Below, piece after piece: positions 1 through 9,454 of a DNA stretch of 64,000 nucleotides. The notes beneath the pieces were generated by a model. The model saw only the letters and a list, made by a program, of their open reading frames with translations, was not told where the DNA came from and did not search any database. Position 1 is the first letter of the stretch; every line of letters begins with the position of its first letter. The DNA is from Aeromonas rivipollensis (GTDB taxonomy: Bacteria > Pseudomonadota > Gammaproteobacteria > Enterobacterales > Aeromonadaceae). Position numbers and translations under genes: made by a program. The stretch lies in contig NZ_CP149130.1 of NCBI RefSeq assembly GCF_037811135.1, positions 3,034,501-3,098,500 on the forward strand, written 5' to 3'.

Positions 1-889
1 CCTTGCGGAACTGGGTGTGCTTGTTGACGAAGTCCCAGTTCACCTTGTCGTTCTGGATGATGTAGTTGGCGATGTAGTTGAGGATCGCCAAGTCGGTCTG
101 GGGCGTGAACACCATGCCGTTATCCGCCAGCTCGAAGCTGCGGTGCTCGAAGGTGGAGAGCACGTGCACCTGCACATCCGGGTTGGAGAGACGGCGATCG
201 GACATCCGCGACCAGAGGATGGGGTGCATCTCGGCCATGTTGGAGCCCCAGAGCACGAAGGCGTCGGCCTGCTCGATGTCGTCATAGCAGCCCATGGGCT
301 CATCCATGCCGAAGGTGCGCATGAAACCGACCACGGCGGAGGCCATGCAGTGACGGGCGTTGGGATCCAGGTTGTTGGTACGCAGGCCCGCCTTCATCAG
401 CTTGGCGGCGGCGTAGCCTTCCCACACTGTCCACTGGCCGGAGCCGAACATGCCGATCGCGGTCGGGCCTTTCTCCTTGAGGGTGGCCTTGAACTTCTCG
501 GCCATGATGTCGAACGCCTGATCCCAGCTGATGGGGGCGAAGTCGCCATTCTTGTCGAACTTGCCATTGGTCATGCGCAGCATGGGCTGGGTCAGGCGAT
601 CCTCGCCGTACATGATCTTGGAGAGGAAGTAGCCTTTGATGCAGTTGAGGCCACGGTTGACCGGTGCATCGGGATCCCCCTGGGTCGCCACGACACGCCC
701 GGCCTGGGAGCCCACCAGCACGGAGCAGCCGGTGCCGCAGAAGCGGCAGGGTGCCTTGTCCCAGGTGATGGCCGTCTTGTCGGTGCTGGTAATAAGGTTC
801 GCCGCCAGGGTGGGGGCACTGACTCCGGCCACGGCAGCGGCTGCCGCCACCGCATTGGCCTTCATAAAGTCGCGTCGACTCAGCTTCAT
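1..889 (-). CDS. napA: Periplasmic nitrate reductase catalytic subunit NapA (N-terminal 296 residues, cut by window edge)
   Basis: Molybdopterin (bis-MGD) enzyme that reduces nitrate to nitrite in the periplasm, taking electrons from NapB/NapC. The visible N-terminus is a twin-arginine signal (SRRDFMK followed by an Ala-rich stretch ending SAPTLAA). The iron-sulfur site CRFCGTGC follows, with the fourth cysteine in NCIKGYF. The RHCMAS segment contains the likely molybdenum-ligand cysteine. Only the first third or so of the usual ~830 residues lies in the window; the rest runs off the left edge. The start has a GAGGA box six bases upstream. It is the third gene of a napF-napD-napA operon, separated from napD by 126 bp rather than the near-contact usual in enterics. 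No frame break is visible. Confidence 0.96.
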   Translation of the reverse strand, partial: MKLSRRDFMKANAVAAAAAVAGVSAPTLAANLITSTDKTAITWDKAPCRFCGTGCSVLVGSQAGRVVATQGDPDAPVNRGLNCIKGYFLSKIMYGEDRLTQPMLRMTNGKFDKNGDFAPISWDQAFDIMAEKFKATLKEKGPTAIGMFGSGQWTVWEGYAAAKLMKAGLRTNNLDPNARHCMASAVVGFMRTFGMDEPMGCYDDIEQADAFVLWGSNMAEMHPILWSRMSDRRLSNPDVQVHVLSTFEHRSFELADNGMVFTPQTDLAILNYIANYIIQNDKVNWDFVNKHTQFRK

Positions 890-1015
890 GACATATCCTC
901 GCATTGCTTAATCACATCAATGACAGCCATTGTCACGAGCCGCGCTGGCTCAGCGTCATGGCGCTTTATTGCTTTCTTCGGGCATCGCGAACCTCGCGGC
1001 CCAAGCCTAATGGCG

Positions 1016-1318
1016 CTATTCCTTGCCCTCGGCTTCGACTTCATCAAACTGGTGGTAGATCAGGGCGGCAGAGAGCACGCCCGGCATGGCATTGATCGCA
1101 TCGATGGCCGCCATGATGGGACGCTGGCTGGGCCCTTCCAGGGTCACCACCAGCTTGCCTTCGTCGCTGACGGCATGGATCTCGGCCCCGTCCAGAGCCG
1201 CAATCTGCTCTGCGAGCCGGTGGCGCAAGGGGGGCTGGGTCAGTACCACCAGGCTGGATACATGGAACTCTTCTCGGGTCATATGGTTGTTTTCCAACTT
1301 GCTCATCCCTTGCTTCAT
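1016..1318 (-). CDS. napD: NapD, Tat-signal chaperone for NapA
   Basis: Small cytoplasmic chaperone of about 100 residues that binds the NapA twin-arginine signal and assists its maturation. The core reads HVSSLVVLTQPP, then a ferredoxin-like fold pattern, and ends in the typical PGVLSAALIYHQFDE segment. I chose the ATG at 1318 because it overlaps the napF stop as ATGA and has AGGGG eight bases upstream, which suggests translational coupling. Internal ATGs at 1306 and 1282 would give shorter proteins closer to the E. coli length (87 residues). The exact start is therefore uncertain, but the identity is not. Confidence 0.9.
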   Translation of the reverse strand: MKQGMSKLENNHMTREEFHVSSLVVLTQPPLRHRLAEQIAALDGAEIHAVSDEGKLVVTLEGPSQRPIMAAIDAINAMPGVLSAALIYHQFDEVEAEGKE

Positions 1319-1824
1319 GTGGACGACCCCTGATGGGGGACGCCCACCCTGATACTGCCGACCGGACAATCTGCCACGCAGGCACCACAGCCATTGCACG
1401 ACTCGGTATGGATGCTGGGGGTGGGTACTCGCCCCAGCTGAGGAGAAAAACGGATGGCCTGCTGCTCGCAGCTGTCCTGACAGCGCTGGCAGAAGACCTG
1501 GGCACTGGCCAGGCAACCCGCTTCGATGTGGGCCACATAGTCCCAGGGTGTCTGCGTCGTCGGCCTGAACACCGGCGCCTGGCAGGCGCTGACGCACTCG
1601 CCACAGAAGGTGCACTCGCCACGCTGGAAATCCACCGTCGGGAAGCCGCCATCCCCCTTGATCAGGATCTGTTCCGGGCAAGCCGTCAGGCAGTCGCCAC
1701 ACCGGGTGCAATCGGCCACGAAGTCGGCCCAGGAGACGGACCAGGGCAGCTGAATCCCAGCCTTGGGCGCACTAAGCCGTCCTCGAAACAGACTGCGGCG
1801 TGACAGATTGACCCCATCAGGCAT
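1315..1824 (-). CDS. napF: NapF, ferredoxin-type protein of the periplasmic nitrate reductase operon
   Basis: Cytoplasmic 4Fe-4S protein of 169 residues (E. coli NapF is 164), thought to help mature NapA. It has ferredoxin-type cysteine groups CTRCGDCLTACP, CTFCGECVSACQ and CNGCGACVADCP, plus further cysteines in FCQRCQDSCEQ. The N-terminus carries the SRRSLFRGR motif typical of NapF. The ATG has a GAGGAA box at normal spacing. It is first in the nap operon and overlaps napD by four bases. A candidate FNR site lies about 140 bp upstream. Confidence 0.95.
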   Translation of the reverse strand: MPDGVNLSRRSLFRGRLSAPKAGIQLPWSVSWADFVADCTRCGDCLTACPEQILIKGDGGFPTVDFQRGECTFCGECVSACQAPVFRPTTQTPWDYVAHIEAGCLASAQVFCQRCQDSCEQQAIRFSPQLGRVPTPSIHTESCNGCGACVADCPVGSIRVGVPHQGSST

Positions 1825-1963
1825 ATCAATTCCTCTTCACAGGACAGAATTCGAGCGCGGAAGCAGTGACTGGCATTTTCAATACCAATTATAAGCGTGG
1901 GTGTATATTGCGACTCTCACAAGTCCAGCGATATACCACCAGGGAGATAAACAGGGGGGATTA

Positions 1964-1977
1964 TTGCGCTGGATCAA
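1964..1977 (-). promoter_or_regulatory. Candidate FNR site upstream of napF
   Basis: On the minus strand the sequence reads TTGATCCAGCGCAA. This is one perfect FNR half-site (TTGAT) and a second half with two mismatches, at the correct four-base spacing. It sits in the 250-bp gap between moaA and napF, where anaerobic activation of nap is expected. The same gap holds the palindrome GGTAAATTACC (2010-2020), and TACCCCT (2017-2023) fits the NarL/NarP heptamer TACYYMT. Promoter elements were not assigned with confidence. Confidence 0.45.
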
Positions 1978-2074
1978 ACCCTTGGCGCAATAAGGCAGCA
2001 GAGGGGCAAGGTAAATTACCCCTATGTGAGGATTGCTTATTAATCGATGGCTATTTTGCTCTGACGGCGAGCGC

Positions 2075-3070
2075 TCAGCCGCCGATGGAGGCGAGATGGG
2101 GGGTCATGCCGGCATTGCCTTCGTGCAGACGATGGGTGGCGGCCTTGCCGGTGAGTGCCTGACGGATCCGCTGTTGCAGGGCCTCCTGCTGGCTGTCGTC
2201 ACCGAGCAGATCCCGCAACTCCACCCCGTTGTCGCCGAACAGACAGAGGTGCAGCTTGCCCACGGAGGAGACCCGCAGCCGATTGCAACCGGCGCAGAAG
2301 TCCTTGCTGTAGGGCATGATGAGTCCCACTCCTCCCATTGACTCAGGATGCATAAACACCTGGGCCGGGCCATCGTCCACCGCGCGCAATTGCTGGATCC
2401 AGCCATTGCCAAGCAGTTGCTCCTTGATGAGCTCGCCGCTGGTGTGGTGGTCGCGAAACAGGCTGTCCATCTCCCCGGTCTGCATCAGCTCGATGAAGCG
2501 CAGCTCGATGGGCTTGTGCCTGATCCAGGCCAGAAACTGATCCAGTTGCTGGTCGTTGAGCCCCTTGAGCAGCACCGCATTGATCTTCACCGACCTGAAG
2601 CCGGCGGCCAGTGCCGCCTCTATCCCCTCCATCACCTCCGCCAGCTTGTTCTCGCCGGTGATCTGGTGAAACTGGCGTGGATCCAGGCTGTCAACACTGA
2701 CATTGAGGGCATTGAGTCCGGCATCGAACCACTCCTGGGCCCGCTCCTTCAAGCGATAGCCATTGGTGGTCATGGCCACCTTCTCGATGCCGGGGGTATT
2801 GGCCACCGTCTCTATGATGGCGGTGAAGTCACGGCGCAGGGAGGGCTCCCCCCCGGTCAGGCGCACCTTGCGGGTGCCCATGGCGGCGAAGCCAGAGACG
2901 ATGCGGCGGATCTCCTCCAGGGAGAGAAACGACTTGCGCCCCTCCTTGTTCCCATCCGGGGGGCGATAACCGTCCGGCAAACAGTAGGTACAACGGAAAT
3001 TGCACACGTCGGTAATCGACAGGCGCAAATAGTAAAAGCGACGGGAAAAACCATCTTCAAGTGGCAACAT
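2075..3070 (-). CDS. moaA: GTP 3',8-cyclase MoaA (molybdenum cofactor biosynthesis)
   Basis: Radical-SAM enzyme that converts GTP to the cyclic precursor of molybdopterin with MoaC. The N-terminus matches the family ([19 protein letters not shown]), and CNFRCTYC is the radical-SAM cluster motif. A second iron-sulfur site lies near the C-terminus (FCAGCNRLR followed by LHLCLF). The protein ends in the conserved Gly-Gly tail needed for activation. The start at 3070 matches the family N-terminus and has GGAAAGGT just upstream; an ATG 11 codons earlier lacks this support. It lies directly upstream of nap on the same strand, which makes sense because NapA needs the cofactor. The 200-bp leader between moaA and narQ is long, but I could not confirm a Moco riboswitch. 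Confidence 0.96.
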   Translation of the reverse strand: MLPLEDGFSRRFYYLRLSITDVCNFRCTYCLPDGYRPPDGNKEGRKSFLSLEEIRRIVSGFAAMGTRKVRLTGGEPSLRRDFTAIIETVANTPGIEKVAMTTNGYRLKERAQEWFDAGLNALNVSVDSLDPRQFHQITGENKLAEVMEGIEAALAAGFRSVKINAVLLKGLNDQQLDQFLAWIRHKPIELRFIELMQTGEMDSLFRDHHTSGELIKEQLLGNGWIQQLRAVDDGPAQVFMHPESMGGVGLIMPYSKDFCAGCNRLRVSSVGKLHLCLFGDNGVELRDLLGDDSQQEALQQRIRQALTGKAATHRLHEGNAGMTPHLASIGG

Positions 3071-3276
3071 AAACACCTTTCCAAATACGGGAGGCCAGGG
3101 CATTTCTTTCCTGACCCTTTCAGCTCGAACGACGGCTGACGGCGTTTTCCCCCTATCTCAATGACTTAGGCAAAAACGCTCGGAGTTCATCTAGTTTTTC
3201 GATGCTAGCACAAGTTGGAGTACACTCCCATGCTACTTTGTGGGGTCTTTGTCTGATCTGAAGGAAGCCAATCGGC

Positions 3277-4989
3277 ATGGGAAAGTGGTTCAAAGTACAC
3301 TCGGTCAGCAGCGCCATCGGCCGCTCCATGGTGCTGATCCTGTTCATGGCCAGCCTGATCGCCGTGGTGGCCATGGTCACCCTCTTCTATTCGGTACCCG
3401 ATGCCAAGGCGATCAACCTGTCGGGATCATTGCGGATGCAGGCCTATCGCATGGCCTACGAAATCGAGAAGGATCAGGCCGTCCTCGGCCGACTCGACCA
3501 GTTCGAGCAGACACTGCACGCCTCCGAGTTGCAGGAGACCCAGCGCTGGATCACCCCCGCCTCTCTGCGCCGCACCTATGGTGAGGTGCTGCTGCAATGG
3601 CAGATGATGCGCGAGCACATCGAGAACGCCACCCCCAGCCGCTACACCGACAACACGGAACAGTTCGTCGCCGCCATCGATGACTTCGTCAACCAGATGC
3701 AGTATCACGTGGAGTTCAAGGTGCGCATGCTGGCCCTGGCGGAGGGGCTGGGCTTGCTCTCCATCATCACCATCGCCTGGTTCACGGTGCGTTTCACCCG
3801 CCAGCAGGTGGTGGCCCCCCTCAATCAGCTGGTCCATTGCGCCCGCCAGATCCAGCGCCAGGAGTTCGACCTGACCCTGCCCCCCCACTGCGAAAACGAA
3901 TTGGGGGAACTGTCCGGCGCCTTCGCCACCATGGCGGACGAGCTCGGCAAGCTCTATAGAGAGCTGGAGAGCAAGGTGGAAGAGAAAACCGCCAAGCTGC
4001 AGCAGGCCAACGACACCCTCTCCTTCCTCTACTCCACCGCCCAGAAGCTGCATGCGGCGCCGCTGAGCCGGCGCACCCTGCAAAAATTGCTGGAGCGGGC
4101 CGCCGCCCACCAGCACATCGACCATATCCGGCTGACCCGCTTCGAGCACAATGCCATGCCGGTCTACATCACCGGGCGCAAGGGCTGGCCAGGCGATCTG
4201 GAGGCCGTGGTGAGCTTCTATCTGCAGATGGATGATGAGGAGTACGGCCGGCTCGACATGATAAGCGAACACCCCATAGACGAGCGGCTGATGAAGAACT
4301 TCTCCATGTTGCTGGCCCAGGTGCTGCACAAGGATCAAACCCTGCTGCAACACCAGCGCCTGCTCTTGATGGAGGAGCGGGCCGTCATCGCCCGCGAGCT
4401 GCACGACTCGCTGGCGCAGGCGCTCTCCTACCTCAAGATCCAGTCCACCCTGCTCAAGCGTTCCGTCACCAAGGGGGATAATGGCAAGGCCGAGGCCGCC
4501 ATGCAGCAGATCGACGAGGGGCTCAGCAATGCCTATACCCAGCTGCGCGAGCTGCTCGGCACCTTCCGCCTCAGCATCGGTGACGCCAACCTCGGCGAAG
4601 CCATAGGCGTCATGCTGGAGCAGCTCAAGCCCCAGACCCGGGCCGAGATCAGGCTCCAATACGGGCTGACCGATACAGATCTCGAGGCGGGGCAACACAT
4701 TCACATCCTGCAGTTGATCCGTGAGGCAGTGCTCAATGCCATCAAACATGCCTGCGCCCAGCGCATTGACGTTAGCTGTGAGACCCTGGCTGATGGTAAC
4801 ATCCAGGTTCAGATTGCAGATGATGGTGTCGGAATAGGGGGCGCAAGCTCTGCGGTGAATCACTACGGTCTCAGCATCATGAACGAGCGTGCCAGCAAGT
4901 TGCACGGTCAGTTGACCATCAGTGAACCGCCCTCCGGGGGCACCCGTGTACACCTGACCTTTCCCACCAGCCTAACAAGAGACGCCTGA
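3277..4989 (+). CDS. narQ: Nitrate/nitrite sensor histidine kinase, NarQ type
   Basis: Membrane sensor kinase of 570 residues (E. coli NarQ 566, NarX 598). Transmembrane helix 1 is at about residues 14-36. The nitrate-binding P-box (NLSGSLRMQAYRM) follows, then a periplasmic four-helix region, transmembrane helix 2 at about 148-168, HAMP, a signalling helix and a GAF-like region. The HisKA_3 motif ARELHDSLAQ places the phosphorylated His near residue 376, and the ATPase has EAVLNAIKHA and DDGVGIGG. It lacks the NarX cysteine-rich central module, which favours NarQ. It is divergent from moaA. Its stop overlaps the narP start (TGATG), so the two are cotranscribed. Confidence 0.92.
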   Translation: MGKWFKVHSVSSAIGRSMVLILFMASLIAVVAMVTLFYSVPDAKAINLSGSLRMQAYRMAYEIEKDQAVLGRLDQFEQTLHASELQETQRWITPASLRRTYGEVLLQWQMMREHIENATPSRYTDNTEQFVAAIDDFVNQMQYHVEFKVRMLALAEGLGLLSIITIAWFTVRFTRQQVVAPLNQLVHCARQIQRQEFDLTLPPHCENELGELSGAFATMADELGKLYRELESKVEEKTAKLQQANDTLSFLYSTAQKLHAAPLSRRTLQKLLERAAAHQHIDHIRLTRFEHNAMPVYITGRKGWPGDLEAVVSFYLQMDDEEYGRLDMISEHPIDERLMKNFSMLLAQVLHKDQTLLQHQRLLLMEERAVIARELHDSLAQALSYLKIQSTLLKRSVTKGDNGKAEAAMQQIDEGLSNAYTQLRELLGTFRLSIGDANLGEAIGVMLEQLKPQTRAEIRLQYGLTDTDLEAGQHIHILQLIREAVLNAIKHACAQRIDVSCETLADGNIQVQIADDGVGIGGASSAVNHYGLSIMNERASKLHGQLTISEPPSGGTRVHLTFPTSLTRDA

Positions 4990-5627
4990 TGGACGAGATG
5001 AAATATAGTGTTCTGGTCGTAGATGACCATCCCCTGATGCGCAAAGGCATTGTGCAACTGCTGGAGCTGGAAGATAACATCGAAGTGATAGGCGAGGCTT
5101 CTAACGGCACTGACGCCGTGGCCATGGCCAAGGAGTCGGAGCCGGACCTTATCCTGCTCGATCTCAACATGAAGGGCTTGTCCGGCCTCGATACCCTCAA
5201 GGCCCTGCGCGCCGAAGAGGTCACCTCCCGGGTCGTGATCCTGACCGTCTCCGACGCCCGCCAGGACGTGGTTGCCCTGCTCAAGGCCGGTGCCGATGGC
5301 TACCTGCTCAAGGACACCGAGCCCGACATGCTGCTGGGCCAGCTGGCCGATGTCATGACCGGCAAGCAGATCCTGAGCGAGCCGCTGCGCCCCTACCTCG
5401 AGAACATCTACGAGCTGGATCACCTGCAGCAGAAGCTGGAAAGCTTGACCCGCCGGGAGATGCAGATCATGCGCGAGATTGCCAAGGGCCTCTCCAACAA
5501 GCAGGTCGCCTCCGTGCTCCACATCTCGGAAGGTACCGTCAAGGTGCACGTCAAGAGCCTGCTGAAAAAGCTCGAGGCCCAGAGCCGGGTGGAAGCCGCC
5601 GTCATGTACCTGGAGCAGCGCAACTAA
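4989..5627 (+). CDS. narP: Nitrate/nitrite response regulator NarP
   Basis: Response regulator of 212 residues with an N-terminal receiver (phospho-acceptor Asp58 in LILLDLNMKG) and a C-terminal LuxR/FixJ-type helix-turn-helix (LTRREMQIMREIAKGLSNKQ, then SEGTVKVHV). Features such as DDHPLMR, LLDLNMKG and GLSNKQVASVL match NarP better than NarL. It is translationally coupled to narQ. The expected role is activation of nap and related anaerobic respiration genes, which lie only 3 kb away. A strong hairpin terminator follows. Confidence 0.92.
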   Translation: MDEMKYSVLVVDDHPLMRKGIVQLLELEDNIEVIGEASNGTDAVAMAKESEPDLILLDLNMKGLSGLDTLKALRAEEVTSRVVILTVSDARQDVVALLKAGADGYLLKDTEPDMLLGQLADVMTGKQILSEPLRPYLENIYELDHLQQKLESLTRREMQIMREIAKGLSNKQVASVLHISEGTVKVHVKSLLKKLEAQSRVEAAVMYLEQRN

Positions 5628-5659
5628 GCTCCCGTTACGGACCCCATCTCATGTCAGCC

Positions 5660-5685
5660 AAGGCCCCGCCATCCCGGGGCCTTTT
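5660..5685 (+). terminator. Intrinsic terminator of narQP
   Basis: AAGGCCCC and GGGGCCTT form an eight-pair stem around an eight-base loop, followed by a short T run. It lies 33 bp after the narP stop. Confidence 0.85.
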
Positions 5686-5784
5686 GCTGGCCGCCTCCCC
5701 CACCTCACAAAACGTCACCGGTTCCCGCATCTTATTGAGCAAATGAATTATTATGTTCAGGAAACGGCACATGGAGAGCACGGC

Positions 5785-6210
5785 ATGACATCCGAACAGA
5801 TCGAGCTGGTACAAAGAGCATGGGGCAAGGTCACCGCTCTGAACAACACCTATGTCCAGGAGGTATATGCGGAGCTGTTCCGACTGTCTCCTGAATTGAT
5901 CAACCTCTTTCCCGATCCTGCGGGAATGCCGGTCGCCAAGGTGTCGGATACCCTGAATACGGTGATCACCAGCCTGGAGCAGCTGGATGCCTTGAGCTTC
6001 ATCATCCGGGATCTCGGCAGGCGGCATCAAAAATTCAAGGTGCAGTCACACCAGTTCGACCTGTTGAAACAGGCATTGACCCTGGTGCTGGCACGTCGGC
6101 TGGGAGAGCATTTCACGCCAGCGCTCTCTGATGCCTGGTCACAGATGTACGACGAGATAGCCGCCCTGATGCTGGAAGGGCTCAGTCAGCCCGCCGAATC
6201 CGTCGCCTAG
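5785..6210 (+). CDS. Single-domain globin (bacterial haemoglobin-like)
   Basis: Protein of about 141 residues resembling the haem domain of flavohaemoglobin and Vitreoscilla haemoglobin, without a reductase domain. Visible family positions are a Tyr in EVYAELF (likely B10), the CD1 Phe in INLFPDP, and the proximal His in GRRHQKF. Family roles are oxygen delivery or NO dioxygenation, and NO binding or detoxification would fit the location after narQP. The start at 5785 gives the canonical MTSEQIELVQ N-terminus with a GGAGA box. An upstream in-frame ATG at 5743 lacks a ribosome site. There is no ferredoxin reductase partner beside it, so the electron donor is unknown. Confidence 0.85.
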   Translation: MTSEQIELVQRAWGKVTALNNTYVQEVYAELFRLSPELINLFPDPAGMPVAKVSDTLNTVITSLEQLDALSFIIRDLGRRHQKFKVQSHQFDLLKQALTLVLARRLGEHFTPALSDAWSQMYDEIAALMLEGLSQPAESVA

Positions 6211-6523
6211 CCGCCTCAGCCATCACACCCGAGAGATCCTGCCGCTTAAGATGGACGGCAGATACGCATTTTGCAGGGGGATCATTTGCAATATGCGAAC
6301 TCTACCCCATTCTGCAGATGGGGCATGTACGAGCCCCTACAAAGCCACCTGAATCCCTTCCTGCGTTATCCTGCCTCTTCCATTGAATAAAATCCTAATA
6401 GATTGATTACTAATGGATATTTAAATCACTGGCATCATTTTCCTGCCATTTCTCCATTTTCCCCGAGCTCTGGCACAGTCACTGCATTGTCATATTCAGA
6501 TGCAACTTATCGGAGGATGGAAC
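6211..6523. other. Intergenic region, 313 bp
   Basis: No convincing gene. It contains an inverted repeat with ACCCCAT and ATGGGGC arms (about 6303-6326) without a T tract. An AT-rich stretch (about 6390-6430) is a plausible promoter region for the next gene. Confidence 0.5.
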
Positions 6524-7099
6524 ATGAAACTTCAACAACTGGCACTGTTCCCCTTGCCCTCACACATATTGCCGGGCGGGAAACTCCCCTTGCGCCTGTT
6601 CGAGCCTCGCCACCTGCAGATGCTCAAGGAGTCCTTCATCGATGATCGGGGCTTTGGCATCGTGATGGAAGAGACCACCAGCACAGGCACCTGCGGACGC
6701 ATCCTGCCGGTCGGCACTCACGTCAAAGTGACTGATTTCTATACGCTCAACGATGGCCTGCTCGGGGTCACAGTGCTCGGTCTGGAACGTTTCTGCATCC
6801 ATGAAATGGAAACGGACGAATCTGGATTGCGTCACGCTCAGGTGGAAACCCTGCCCAACTGGCCGAGTGCGCACTCGGACTTCAGCGACAAGCAGCTGGT
6901 CAGCAGATTGCAGGAGGTATTTGAACAATATCCGGAACTGGATGAGCTCTACCCGGACAAGCAGTTCGACGACGCGGCCTGGCTCTGCCAACGCTGGCTC
7001 GAGATCCTGCCCATGCCGATCTATGAAAAACAGATGTTGATTGCCAAACAAAACAGTGAAGCGGCGCGCCAGTTCCTGCGCCGACTGATCGCACAGTGA
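6524..7099 (+). CDS. LON substrate-binding (LON-N) domain protein
   Basis: Stand-alone protein of 191 residues matching the N-terminal substrate-binding domain of Lon protease. The N-terminus LALFPLPSHILPGGKLPLRLFEPRHLQML is the domain signature. There is no ATPase or protease part. The start at 6524 has GGAGG seven bases upstream, while an ATG eight codons earlier lacks one. The role of such proteins is not established; substrate recognition or an adaptor role is inferred. It appears monocistronic. Confidence 0.88.
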   Translation: MKLQQLALFPLPSHILPGGKLPLRLFEPRHLQMLKESFIDDRGFGIVMEETTSTGTCGRILPVGTHVKVTDFYTLNDGLLGVTVLGLERFCIHEMETDESGLRHAQVETLPNWPSAHSDFSDKQLVSRLQEVFEQYPELDELYPDKQFDDAAWLCQRWLEILPMPIYEKQMLIAKQNSEAARQFLRRLIAQ

Positions 7100-7354
7100 G
7101 TCAAAGAGTGGTTTGCAAAACGCGAAAATAACGACAGTAAATTCTTACAATGAAATAAGACATTTGCATTTTGCAACCAGCAGCCACCATAAAAAACAGA
7201 TAACACAGCTGCAAGCCGCAATAACAGGTCATGAAAAGTTGGCACGACTTTTTCATATAAGACCGTACAACCCGATTTATCCCGTGCTCTCTTCAGTATT
7301 TGCTGAAGAATTGGTCAACCACCAGGTTGACCATTTTTTTTACCCAAAATCGGG

Positions 7355-9436
7355 CTACGGGAGCCGGCAATGGCGTAGCAAACAGCTGCGCAGCCGGGCC
7401 AGACTGATGGGCTTGGCCAGAAAATCGTTCATCCCCTGGGCCAGGCAACGCGCCCTGTCCTCCGTCATGGCATTGGCCGTCAGCGCCACTATGGGAACCT
7501 CGCATCCCATGGCTCTCAGACGACGGGTAGCCTCCAGCCCATCCATCTGCGGCATCCGCATATCCATCAGGATGAGATCCGGTCGCCGCTCGCCGACCTG
7601 TGCCAGCGCCTCCAGGCCATTGCTTGCCAGTCTCACCCGGCACACCAGCTTTTGCAGCATGAGCGACACCACCAGCTGATTGACCGGGCTGTCCTCCACC
7701 ACCAGCACATCCAGATCCAGCATGGAGCCCCCCTCGATGGCGGGGTTGGTCGACGCGACGCAAGGTGAGGCCATCCCGGGCAACTCGAACCAGAAACAGC
7801 TGCCCTGCCCAGGGGCGCTTTGCAGGCGGATGTCGCCTCCCATGAGCTGCACCAGCCGCCGGCAGATGGCCAGCCCAAGCCCGGAGCCGGAGAAGCGACG
7901 GCTGGCCGAGCTGTCGACCTGATAGAACGGCTCGAACAGCAGCGCCTGATCCTCGGGGGATATGCCAATCCCGGTGTCGCTGACCGACACCCTCAGCCGT
8001 TCATTCTGCCACGCCAGCGCGAGTCGCACGCTACCAGCGGCGGTAAATTTCACCGCATTGCCGAGCAGGTTGCCGATCACCTGGGACAGGCGGACGGCGT
8101 CCCCCTGCAGCTGGGACGGCACCTCCTCATCCAGCTGCCAGTGCAGCGCTATGCCCTTGGCGCTGGCCTGCGCCTGCAGCGGCTCCACCAGGGCCCGGCA
8201 CAGCTCGGCGGGTTGAAAGGGTTCGCAGTGCAAGGCCAGGGTATGGGATTCAATCTTCGAGAAGTCGAGCACATCGTCGATGATGGTCTGCAGCAGATGG
8301 GCAGAGTGAGTGGCGTGGCCGAGCAGGGTCTGTTGCGGGATCTCGAGCCGGCCATGTTGCAGCAGATCCAGCATCCCCAGCACCGCATTCATGGGGGAGC
8401 GGATCTCGTGGGTCATCATGGCCAGGAACTGGGACTTGGCGCGGTTGGCACTCTCGGCCTCATCCCGCGCCCGCGCCAGCTCCTGCTCGCGGCGGATCTG
8501 GCTGCCGATCTCCCGCGCCGTGCCTCGATAGCCGATGAAGGCGCCGTTGGCGTCATGGCAAGGCTCGGCATTGATCTCCATCCAGCAGGGGCCACTCGCC
8601 AGCGTCACCTGGGCACGCATCGCCCGCACCGGCAGATGGCGAGCTATCTGGTGCTGATACTTGCACCAGGCGGGATCCTGCTTGTCGTAAGCAAAGTCAT
8701 AGAGGCTGCGCCCCGCCTGGCGGACAAGCGCCTCCCCCTGATAGCCGGGGGCAGAGACATAGCTCAGCCTGTGCTCGGGATCCGTCTCCCAGAACCAGTC
8801 GGACGCCATGGCGGCAAAGCTGCGAAAGCGTTGTTCACTGGCCTGCAAGGCGAGGGTCTTGAGGTCGACCTGCTCCTGCAGGCGGGCCCGATAGGCAATG
8901 TTGACCAGCGCCTGGGAGATGAGCGGGCGACAGCGCTGCATCGCCGCTTTGCTCTGGAGATCGAAGGTGCCCGCGGCACTGTGCCGACAGATGAGCACAC
9001 CGGAGAAGCCCGGCGCCTGCAAGCCCGTCATCATGACGCTGGCCCAGCCCGCCGCCCCCGCCAGGGAGGCCAGCTCGGGCAACTGGGCCGGATCATAGAT
9101 GACCAGGGTTTCACCTGCGATGGCGCGGGAGAAGAGCGGCGTCAGCGGCCAGGTGCGACCGACCTCCCCGGACTGGGTACTCAGATGGGTGCTACCGCGC
9201 GCACTCTCCCAGGCGACCACGTCAGCCTGTTCGAAGCCGATGAAGGGCTTGAGCGCCAGAATGAGGCTGTCCAGCACCTGCTCCAGGCTCTTGGCCTGTG
9301 CCAGCGTCGCCACCCCGCACAGCAGGGCCTGCGACTCCTGGCGGTATCTGGCTTCCCGCTCCCGGCAACGCATCAGCTCCACCAGCGTGGTTTGCAGCTT
9401 GTCGCCCAGGGTTTCGAGTTCGCTATTGCCTATCAT
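7355..9436 (-). CDS. Hybrid sensor histidine kinase (GAF-PAS-HisKA-HATPase-REC), partner of the FIST protein
   Basis: Soluble kinase of 693 residues with no clear membrane segment. In order: a GAF-like region (about 45-185), PAS (about 200-320, SDWFWETDPEHRLSYVS), a HisKA dimerisation domain with His343 in MMTHEIRSPMNAV, an HATPase domain (GNLLGNAVKF, DTGIGIS, GSGLGLAI) and a C-terminal receiver with Asp625 in LILMDMRMPQMDG. It starts 18 bp after the stop of the FIST gene, so they form one operon. Known FIST/NosP proteins are haem NO sensors cotranscribed with hybrid kinases (P. aeruginosa NahK, V. cholerae VpsS), and this pair matches that arrangement. The output is probably an Hpt protein, and one is encoded 2.3 kb upstream on the same strand. 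Confidence 0.9.
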   Translation of the reverse strand: MIGNSELETLGDKLQTTLVELMRCREREARYRQESQALLCGVATLAQAKSLEQVLDSLILALKPFIGFEQADVVAWESARGSTHLSTQSGEVGRTWPLTPLFSRAIAGETLVIYDPAQLPELASLAGAAGWASVMMTGLQAPGFSGVLICRHSAAGTFDLQSKAAMQRCRPLISQALVNIAYRARLQEQVDLKTLALQASEQRFRSFAAMASDWFWETDPEHRLSYVSAPGYQGEALVRQAGRSLYDFAYDKQDPAWCKYQHQIARHLPVRAMRAQVTLASGPCWMEINAEPCHDANGAFIGYRGTAREIGSQIRREQELARARDEAESANRAKSQFLAMMTHEIRSPMNAVLGMLDLLQHGRLEIPQQTLLGHATHSAHLLQTIIDDVLDFSKIESHTLALHCEPFQPAELCRALVEPLQAQASAKGIALHWQLDEEVPSQLQGDAVRLSQVIGNLLGNAVKFTAAGSVRLALAWQNERLRVSVSDTGIGISPEDQALLFEPFYQVDSSASRRFSGSGLGLAICRRLVQLMGGDIRLQSAPGQGSCFWFELPGMASPCVASTNPAIEGGSMLDLDVLVVEDSPVNQLVVSLMLQKLVCRVRLASNGLEALAQVGERRPDLILMDMRMPQMDGLEATRRLRAMGCEVPIVALTANAMTEDRARCLAQGMNDFLAKPISLARLRSCLLRHCRLP

Positions 9437-9454
9437 CTTGTGTCCAGCACCTTG

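Noticed and set aside
1934..1949. NarL/NarP 7-2-7 site upstream of napF
   Set aside because: TACCACC-AG-GGAGATA has about four mismatches to the consensus, which is too weak to list as a site.
3071..3230. Possible molybdenum-cofactor riboswitch in the moaA leader
   Set aside because: The leader is long enough and lies in the right place, but I could not match the conserved core with confidence. A covariance-model search would decide.
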